From an uncultured Prevotellaceae bacterium (GTDB lineage: Bacteria > Bacteroidota > Bacteroidia > Bacteroidales > Bacteroidaceae): 12,651 nt of DNA. The notes below the pieces were generated by a model. It was not told where the DNA came from and made no database searches. It saw only the letters and a program-made list of their open reading frames with translations. Shown here piece by piece: positions 7,422-12,651 of this stretch (the stretch's first letter is position 1; every line of letters starts with the position of its first letter). The translations under genes and the position numbers were made by a program. Location: assembly GCA_902477365.1 (NCBI GenBank), contig CABSGW010000055.1:1-12651 (forward strand). Reading direction: 5' to 3'.

Positions 7422-8191
7422 GTCAGTTCTTTTAGATTAAACACCGGTCCATCCTTGCACACACATACATTGCCCTTGTCCGTTTTTTCCACGCAACACA
7501 AACACGCTCCTACCCCACATGCCATGTGGTTTTCCAACGAAAGTTCGCAATCAATCTGATGTTCCTTAGCATATTTGGCCACAGCCATCATCATCGGTTT
7601 CGGTCCACATGCGGCAATACGGTCAAATTTCATTTCTTTCAAAATAGAGTGTTGTGTCACATATCCTTTTTCTCCGGCAGATCCATCCTCGGTAGTCAGG
7701 TAGACTTCACCATACTGCCGAAAATCATCCAACTGAAGCAAATCGGCTTTTGATCGTGCCCCAAGCAAGAAAACCGGTTCACACCCTTGTGATTTCAATA
7801 CTTTACCCAGAAACAGCATCGGAGCTGTACCAACACCTCCTCCTACGAGTAATTCTTTTTTTACGCTGCCGGTCTCGTTCAATGTAAAACCATTGCCCAA
7901 AGGTAAAATCACATTCACCATGTCACCCACCTTCAAGGTCGCCAACGCTTTCGTTCCCTCGCCTATCACATGGATCAGCAGCCACACTTCGTTAGCCGAC
8001 TCATCCACATAATTAATAGAAAGTGGCCTTCTCAAAAAAGTACTGGAAGACCCGTCTACGCGCACCTCAACAAACTGCCCAGGCAGCATGGGAGGCAACG
8101 GCTTACTACGGTCAGTCAAACGCAACAAAGCATAGTTTTCATTCAATGAATCGTTGCCTGAAACCTCTAAATCTAAAATATATTTCTTCAT
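7409..8191 (-). CDS. pyrK: Dihydroorotate dehydrogenase electron-transfer subunit
   Basis: PyrK is the FAD and [2Fe-2S] subunit that moves electrons from PyrD to NAD+. The fold is ferredoxin-reductase-like. An FAD-binding barrel carries FLRRPLSINYV (about residues 52-62), a nucleotide-binding domain carries VGGGVGTAPML (about 116-126), and the C-terminal cluster domain has Cys in MACGVGACLCC followed by CVCKDGPVF. The cluster ligands are Cys225, 230, 233 and 245 counted from the ATG. The start is placed at the ATG at 8191 (260 aa, MKKYILDL). An in-frame TTG two codons upstream at 8197 is possible but less likely. It is the first gene of the pyrK-pyrD pair, and its stop overlaps the pyrD start by 13 nt. 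All key residues are present. Confidence 0.95.
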   Translation of the reverse strand: MKKYILDLEVSGNDSLNENYALLRLTDRSKPLPPMLPGQFVEVRVDGSSSTFLRRPLSINYVDESANEVWLLIHVIGEGTKALATLKVGDMVNVILPLGNGFTLNETGSVKKELLVGGGVGTAPMLFLGKVLKSQGCEPVFLLGARSKADLLQLDDFRQYGEVYLTTEDGSAGEKGYVTQHSILKEMKFDRIAACGPKPMMMAVAKYAKEHQIDCELSLENHMACGVGACLCCVEKTDKGNVCVCKDGPVFNLKELTWQI

Positions 8192-8201
8192 ATACAACTA
8201 T

Positions 8202-8233
8202 CAAATATACATCTTAACAGTTACACAAAGATA
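8202..8233 (-). promoter_or_regulatory. Candidate promoter region of pyrK-pyrD
   Basis: Two minus-strand matches to TAnnTTTG lie ahead of pyrK: TATCTTTG at 8233-8226 and TATATTTG at 8209-8202. The upstream one would give a leader of roughly 25-30 nt but has no clear -33 TTTG. The downstream one has TTTG at 8229-8226 with 16-base spacing, but would start almost at the ATG at 8191. Only one is likely to be used. Confidence 0.4.
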
Positions 8234-8835
8234 AGGAAACTCGCTCACATACGAATGAAATTCACAGGAATAATACAATCTATAGGGAATTAAGGGAGAT
8301 CTGTTTTCCTTCTATACATTCATCCATTGAGAGCTTTTAACCTGTTCTGAAAGAATCAAAAGGGCTAATCATTACTTATCCGTTGCCGATTTAAAGTTGA
8401 GAAAGTCTCGGTAAAAGTCCTTGTCTCTCCTTGCTTTATGATCTCCGTCATCACCATAAAAGAATCACTGCCTCATCCATCTTCCGGTATCCCCAATAAC
8501 ATTTCTCCACTTACGAAAAAATAGAAATTCTTTCATAAACGATTGATAACCAATACTTGAAACACCTCTTTCCCAGGGCCAAGGAACTATCTACCGATAA
8601 CTATTTTACAACATATCGTATGTTTATGAAGGCCATGACATCGATACACGTAACCAGATGATATGTAACTAACGAGGAACATATCAAGTTTAACCAGGCT
8701 CGCATAGCTCGCCCGGTTAAACTTGATAAACCCGCTATTCCCGCACGCACCGATTGCCCTCCCGGCATTTTCCTTCCGTTTTCAGAAACCTTCCCCAGAA
8801 TCTTTTGGGTTTGTTATGTCCATTGTCCGGGGCGT
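8234..8835. other. 602-bp intergenic gap, no convincing gene
   Basis: This gap separates the pyrK promoter from the end of the lipoprotein operon. It holds the hairpin at 8682-8728, listed separately. The only coding-like stretch is on the minus strand: ATG at 8457 to TAG at 8365-8367 gives 30 residues (with TEIIKQGETRTFTETF), and the same frame continues upstream past a TGA with readable residues. It has no ribosome-binding site and no recognised family, so it may be a gene remnant or chance. No tRNA, repeat array or inverted-repeat-bounded element was seen. Confidence 0.5.
8682..8728 (-). terminator. Hairpin, probable terminator of the lipoprotein operon
   Basis: A perfect 14-bp stem (8682-8695 with 8715-8728) encloses a 19-nt loop in which GGC/GCC (8697-8699 with 8711-8713) can pair further. 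It lies 108 bases beyond the last stop of the minus-strand operon. The sequence after the stem on the minus strand (TGTTCCTCGTT) is only moderately T-rich, so termination efficiency is uncertain. Confidence 0.55.
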
Positions 8836-10215
8836 TCATTCTTTCTGCAGTTCACCATCTTTATAGAGTTGTCCGTTTATATAGAGTTCTCCCTTTTGAT
8901 TTCCGCTTATCGATCCGCCTACTCCCAACTTGATGTGGAATCCTTGTCCTTCCAGCACATAGCCATCTGGAATAGTTATTTTCGTTGTGACAGAACTCCA
9001 GTCTATATTCTTGAACAGACGGATAATTTTCTTGCCGTCAGCAGTCTCCTCGTAGAATGTAGCCGGAATCTCTTTTTTGTTCAGTAGCGCATCCAGCAGT
9101 TTGTCCGCATCCTCCTGCGAATAGATACCGGGCAGGCGGTGATGGGGATGTTCCGTCGGGGGAGCAACTTCCCATTGGGCGATAGCCGAACCGTCACCTC
9201 CACCCACTGCCGGACCGTCCTTCAATATCACATTCTCTATCAAGAGATATTCACCGGCATAAATAGACGAACGCTGATCGTTACCGAATAGATTGCCGGT
9301 ATATGTTTTTCCGTCTGTCAATTTTACGATGAAAAATCCCAGCTTATTCTCCGGCATGTTGCCCTCTCCACCTCCAAATTCGAATGGTGGCAGATAGAAA
9401 GAGCGCAGATAATAAGTTGTTTGATCATTCTTTTTGAAGTCATTTTCGGAACTCCACTCCATCGTGACTCCCAGATCCTCTTCTTCATAATTAAACGTAA
9501 CATAGTCATTACCATTCACAAGAGGCTTACTTGGATCATGCACATTCCTTTGTGCCCTGAAATGTTCCATGTCGAAAGAGGCGGTTTTAGGTAAGTTGGG
9601 AAATATAATCGTACATCCCGTCGGATATCCCACCTCCCCACCAACTGAGCTCAGATGTTGAAATTGACGGAATACCAATTTGCACACCTGACGTCTGAAG
9701 TTCATCACTACCGTCTGACTATTCGTGACAAGGGACTTCGGACCGACCGTGACACCCACGAAATACTCCAGTCCAGTCTTATAGTCTCCGAAACGTACTT
9801 GACCGGTTTGCTGTCCATCCTCGTGGGTAAAAGTCACCCCGGGATTCGCACTGTCTTCACCTTGAGGAGTGGATATGCCGCGAAAGAAATAGTCTTTCCT
9901 CCATTCTTTCCAAATTAGTTTGAAGTTATCATCTGTCGGACTCAGCTTGCCGGCATCACCGCTTTTTATCTTATAATGTCCCCAGGATGGCTCCTTTCCA
10001 TCCTTATCGGTCTGGAGCATGTAGAACGTACCGAAATTCGGCCCGGTACTACTAGAACCTATCAAATCCTCGGCACGTGTCTGTACAAACTTGTCCCCGG
10101 TTGCCTCTAAACGGATTTCTGCCGGTTGTCCGGGATCTATCATATCATTCTGCTCGCTGCTGCATCCGGCAAAAAGCAGCGCGAACACGCCTGTCATGTA
10201 TTTTATCGTTTTCAT
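8836..10215 (-). CDS. Fimbrillin-like (Mfa/FimB-type) lipoprotein, short form
   Basis: A 459-residue putative surface lipoprotein. A short hydrophobic signal peptide ends in a lipobox (LLFAGC) with lipidated Cys18. Then come an acidic linker and a Thr-Arg site (QTRA, Arg47). The central region to about residue 345 is beta-rich and resembles Bacteroides fimbrillin-like proteins (strand patterns such as VVMNFRRQVCKLVF and YAGEYLLIENVIL). A C-terminal module from about residue 360 reads GIYSQEDADKLLDALL and then IPDGYVLEGQGFHIKL, which resembles the entry to the repeat domain of the next gene but stops soon after. The start is set at the ATG at 10215 because AAAGGAG lies five bases before it; a GTG two codons upstream overlaps the end of that site. 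It is the last gene of the operon, 15 nt after the 730-residue gene. A fimbrial or adhesin role is inferred from resemblance; no enzyme motif is seen. Confidence 0.78.
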   Translation of the reverse strand: MKTIKYMTGVFALLFAGCSSEQNDMIDPGQPAEIRLEATGDKFVQTRAEDLIGSSSTGPNFGTFYMLQTDKDGKEPSWGHYKIKSGDAGKLSPTDDNFKLIWKEWRKDYFFRGISTPQGEDSANPGVTFTHEDGQQTGQVRFGDYKTGLEYFVGVTVGPKSLVTNSQTVVMNFRRQVCKLVFRQFQHLSSVGGEVGYPTGCTIIFPNLPKTASFDMEHFRAQRNVHDPSKPLVNGNDYVTFNYEEEDLGVTMEWSSENDFKKNDQTTYYLRSFYLPPFEFGGGEGNMPENKLGFFIVKLTDGKTYTGNLFGNDQRSSIYAGEYLLIENVILKDGPAVGGGDGSAIAQWEVAPPTEHPHHRLPGIYSQEDADKLLDALLNKKEIPATFYEETADGKKIIRLFKNIDWSSVTTKITIPDGYVLEGQGFHIKLGVGGSISGNQKGELYINGQLYKDGELQKE

Positions 10216-10220
10216 ACGCA

Positions 10221-10227
10221 CTCCTTT
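10221..10227 (-). promoter_or_regulatory. Ribosome-binding site fixing the start of the 459-residue lipoprotein
   Basis: AAAGGAG on the minus strand (10227-10221) is five bases from the ATG at 10215 and falls in the gap after the upstream stop (10233-10231). It favours that ATG over the in-frame GTG at 10221-10219. A clear Shine-Dalgarno is uncommon among the other genes of this window. Confidence 0.65.
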
Positions 10228-10230
10228 CCG

Positions 10231-12423
10231 CTAATTCTCCAGACCCACAAATTTACTAGTACCTTCGGCTGTATTGCCTTCTCCTAAAGTTGTCTTATTG
10301 ACAATGCCTGCGAACCTACCGGCATAATAATGAGAAGCCGTATATTCTGCGGCATCAAACCGGTTGCGGCCTTCATTCTTGCTGATGTCTACCGCCTCCT
10401 TTATGGAGCCTATAACACCTCCGATGGAATAAGTGGTCTTGTTGTCCGGCTGCTCGTAACCGGCAGATATGCTGACCTGACTAAACGCGACTCCTCCGGT
10501 CACCGAAGCCTTCTGTACATGACCCACAATACCCCCGGTAGAAGAGTGGGTTTCCGAGTTGTCCGTGATGACTTGTCCGCCCCTTACGCTACCGGAAACT
10601 GTGGCATTGGCAATGACACCTTCCGTTCTCACGGCACCCGCTATACCGCCGGCATAGTTCCATGTACCTTTGACACCGCTGGCATCGACTACGGTATACA
10701 TATCGCAGAGATCGAGTTTCCCGCCCGGAAGGAGACCCACGATACCGCCGGTATAATGGGTACTTATCCCCTTACAGTTGTTGGTGACCTTCAGCAGAGG
10801 TTGCCCTTCCGGAGCCTCGTGGTCGATGTCCTCCAACGTGCCGGTAGCCTGTCCCACGACACCGCCTACGCAAGAAGTATATCTGGCGTTCTCGTCAGCT
10901 GCTTTCACGGTGACGATGATATCATTGACCAGCGTGATGTTTTTCATGGAGCCCGATGTCATGTTACCCACCAAAGCTCCGGCACAATAGACTTGATCGA
11001 GAGTCAAACTATTATGAAATACGATATCCAATTTCGCATCGATCAGGTGAATGTTGCTGATATTCCCCATATCGCTGGCTCTGGCCAACACACCCCATCC
11101 GGTATCATGCTCCGGGTCCTGTCCGGCAACCGGATCTCCCGTGTGTATCAGCCTTGCCTTTCGTAGGCTAAGTTCTGTCACGGTCCCTCGCAGGGTGCTG
11201 AACAGCGAATGGGAGATATTCCAGATGGTTTTGCCACCGCCGTCGAAAGTCACCAGGTTCGGCAACTCCACGGGTTCATATTCCGTCTCAAAATTAAAAT
11301 TCACATCTTCCATAAGACGCATCTCCTTCCGGCCGGCATCGTATTTCAGCAAGGTCTTTTCTGTCCCATCCTTCGTCTTACAGACGTAATCTCCGGTACA
11401 ATCATGTATGGCCTGCATGAAGTCCTGCACGGAAAAATCCGGATAGATCTCAGGAGCAGGATCTGGCTCCGGAGTGTCAATCCACCAGTCACCGTCCGGA
11501 TCGTCCTGAACGATATTGCCCTGCAAATTTTCCAAGGAAACAGTATACGCTTTACCGACTCCCTGGACCAAGGCTTCCAGTTCTTCCACATTCGACAGGG
11601 TAATATAAGAGTAGCCGTTGCGCCGTGTCAACGTGAATGTGCTGTAATCGGCAGGTGCCAGGTGAAACGTGACAGACCGTTTGCCATTTCCGTCCACGTC
11701 CACCTGCGAGGAGATCTTCTGGCTTTCCTCGGTCACGAATGCAAACTTCAGTTTATTGTCCGCTGTCCGCGTCATCGTACAGGCATTCAGCAATTCGCGC
11801 TCACCACCAGAGATAGGCTTGAACCGCAACTCGTATTCATCTGCATCGGCCACGTCCGTGATGGTAAGACGGGTGCAAAGATGCTTGAATTTCAGGTTTA
11901 CGGCGTGTCCGTATTCTACCACATCGCTCTCAGCCCACAGCGGATCGGGATTAATGATGTGGTTATCGTCATACACAAAACGGTCCAGCACGACCGGATC
12001 AAGACGAGTGCCTACCGCGGTGATGGCCCCGTTCCACTCCTCCATGTGATAGGCCGTGAACTCTGCGCTCGTGGCATTCCAAGGCCAATCCATATTATAC
12101 TCCTTGTCTGTCAACAGGTTTACCCATTCCCCGTTTTGATACGTGAGAGCGGCATACTTAGTCACAGAGGAGGGCTCACCCTCCTTTCCGACCAGTTTGA
12201 ACACGGCAGAAACGTGCATCACGTTGCCTTCCGCAAATTCCCGTTTGTCTTCTATCGACCGAGTGCCGGTCATCCCGTCCTCGCCGGGCCATTCCGCCGT
12301 GAAGCAGACCGGGATTCCCCCTCGGTCTCTATCACTGTACATCGAGTCGAGATCTTCGCTACAGCCGTATGTAACCAGCAACACAGCGCAATACGCGATC
12401 CATTTTATCAGTCTTATATTCAT
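10231..12423 (-). CDS. Fimbrillin-like lipoprotein with C-terminal GLUG-type repeat array
   Basis: A 730-residue putative surface lipoprotein. The signal peptide ends in LLVTYGC (Cys21), followed by an acidic linker and a Thr-Arg site (TGTRS, Arg55). Residues of about 35-300 are beta-rich and fimbrillin-like (FTAYHMEEW, VNLKFKHLCTRLTIT, SVTFHLAPADYSTFTL). A proline/aspartate linker (about 307-327) leads to a beta-helix entry module (FSVQDFMQAIHD, then LVTFDGGGKTIWNI, 330-403). About eight glycine-rich GLUG-type units follow, with cores near residues 443, 481, 519, 558, 591, 629, 667 and 701, for example AGALVGN, TGGIVGL, AGGIAGA, TGGIVGH and IGGVIGS. The array reaches almost to the end (FVGLEN). 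The ATG at 12423 is 4 bases after the upstream stop; AAAGG overlaps that stop and is very close to the start. A stalk or adhesin role is inferred. Confidence 0.8.
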   Translation of the reverse strand: MNIRLIKWIAYCAVLLVTYGCSEDLDSMYSDRDRGGIPVCFTAEWPGEDGMTGTRSIEDKREFAEGNVMHVSAVFKLVGKEGEPSSVTKYAALTYQNGEWVNLLTDKEYNMDWPWNATSAEFTAYHMEEWNGAITAVGTRLDPVVLDRFVYDDNHIINPDPLWAESDVVEYGHAVNLKFKHLCTRLTITDVADADEYELRFKPISGGERELLNACTMTRTADNKLKFAFVTEESQKISSQVDVDGNGKRSVTFHLAPADYSTFTLTRRNGYSYITLSNVEELEALVQGVGKAYTVSLENLQGNIVQDDPDGDWWIDTPEPDPAPEIYPDFSVQDFMQAIHDCTGDYVCKTKDGTEKTLLKYDAGRKEMRLMEDVNFNFETEYEPVELPNLVTFDGGGKTIWNISHSLFSTLRGTVTELSLRKARLIHTGDPVAGQDPEHDTGWGVLARASDMGNISNIHLIDAKLDIVFHNSLTLDQVYCAGALVGNMTSGSMKNITLVNDIIVTVKAADENARYTSCVGGVVGQATGTLEDIDHEAPEGQPLLKVTNNCKGISTHYTGGIVGLLPGGKLDLCDMYTVVDASGVKGTWNYAGGIAGAVRTEGVIANATVSGSVRGGQVITDNSETHSSTGGIVGHVQKASVTGGVAFSQVSISAGYEQPDNKTTYSIGGVIGSIKEAVDISKNEGRNRFDAAEYTASHYYAGRFAGIVNKTTLGEGNTAEGTSKFVGLEN

Positions 12424-12427
12424 ACCT

Positions 12428-12651
12428 TTATTCGTTTTCTTTCGGTTGTTCCTCCGTAAAAATAAGTCGGTTGATTACAGGAGAGAGACGAAGGTCTCCA
12501 CCATTGCCAATCTCTCCTGCAACGCCCTTATAGCTCTTATATTCCTCCGCATGTTCCCTGACATCTGCCTGTATCGAACCGTGGAATTTGCACTCGTTTA
12601 CTATACCGCCGGTGATGATGCCGGCCAGCACACCGGCCTGCCGGTTATCCC
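12428..12651 (-). CDS. C-terminal end of a GLUG-type repeat protein (5' end outside the window)
   Basis: Only the last 74 or so codons are present; the frame is open to the window edge. It reads ITGRPVLAGIITGGIVNECKF, in the pattern of a GLUG unit (glycine-rich strand, then GxIxNCxxxGxI), then a hydrophilic segment, another glycine pair in VAGEIGNGGDLR, and a charged end (TEEQPKENE). It stops with TAA at 12430-12428, four bases before the ATG of the 730-residue gene, so it is the preceding member of the same operon and likely another cell-surface protein. Whether it has a lipoprotein signal or a fimbrillin-like front half cannot be seen. A GTG at 12631 is an internal Val codon, not the start. 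Confidence 0.75.
   Translation of the reverse strand, partial: DNRQAGVLAGIITGGIVNECKFHGSIQADVREHAEEYKSYKGVAGEIGNGGDLRLSPVINRLIFTEEQPKENE

Noticed and set aside
8234..8835. Riboswitch or small RNA in the gap
   Set aside because: Apart from the 14-bp hairpin at 8682-8728, no known conserved RNA core was recognised, and the hairpin is better explained as an operon terminator.
10330..11166. Plus-strand open frame of 278 codons opposite the GLUG repeats
   Set aside because: It is the mirror of the glycine-rich repeats (GGC/GCC codons rarely give stops in reverse) and has no family match or start signal.
11209..12459. Long open frame (416 codons) on the plus strand opposite the 730-residue lipoprotein
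   Set aside because: Its translation has no recognisable domain or signal, and the minus-strand frame has a lipobox, repeats and operon spacing. It is an antisense shadow of a GC-richer gene.
1..12651. CRISPR array, insertion sequence or phage attachment site
   Set aside because: No spaced direct repeats, transposase frame or integrase was found. The tRNA-Tyr is followed by its own terminator and a core-type gene, with no sign of an integrated element.

Overview
The window looks like a Bacteroidaceae (Bacteroides/Phocaeicola) chromosome. The evidence is TAnnTTTG-type -7 promoter elements ahead of several genes, a lack of Shine-Dalgarno sites at the housekeeping genes, a TrmD and LigA of Bacteroidetes type, and a block of fimbrillin-like and GLUG-repeat lipoproteins. 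No mobile element, CRISPR array or rRNA was seen.

Positions 1-8200 hold ordinary core genes. In order they are: the 3' part of a tRNA-Tyr with its terminator; a MATE-family exporter (+); dapA (-, lysine/peptidoglycan precursor synthesis); ligA (-, NAD-dependent DNA ligase), which is broken in mid-gene; trmD (+, tRNA m1G37 methyltransferase); a hemolysin III/PAQR-family membrane protein (-); a GAF-type free methionine-R-sulfoxide reductase (+); and a two-gene pyrK-pyrD unit (-) encoding the two subunits of NAD-dependent dihydroorotate dehydrogenase. Three convergent or gene-end gaps carry strong hairpins, including a perfect 59-nt palindrome between the MATE gene and dapA. The trmD/hemolysin III junction is only 5 bp and has none.

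Positions 8200-8835 are a gap with no convincing gene. It holds a 14-bp hairpin that probably ends the lipoprotein operon, and one short open stretch that may be a coding relic.

Positions 8836-12651 are an accessory, visibly more GC-rich minus-strand operon of three closely spaced genes, with gaps of 4 and 15 nt once the start is corrected. From the promoter-distal end it encodes a 459-residue fimbrillin-like lipoprotein, a 730-residue lipoprotein with a fimbrillin-like front half and about eight GLUG-type repeats at a period near 38 residues, and the C-terminal end of another GLUG-type protein that runs off the window. The two complete proteins share the same plan: lipobox, a Thr-Arg site, a beta-rich region, then a beta-helix-type entry module. 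Only the longer one continues into the repeat array. This is probably a surface adhesin or fimbria-associated locus; that role is inferred from family resemblance.

The main anomalies are the disrupted ligA (a frameshift and an in-frame stop within about 35 nt, in a gene that is normally essential) and the paired short and long lipoproteins of the operon.
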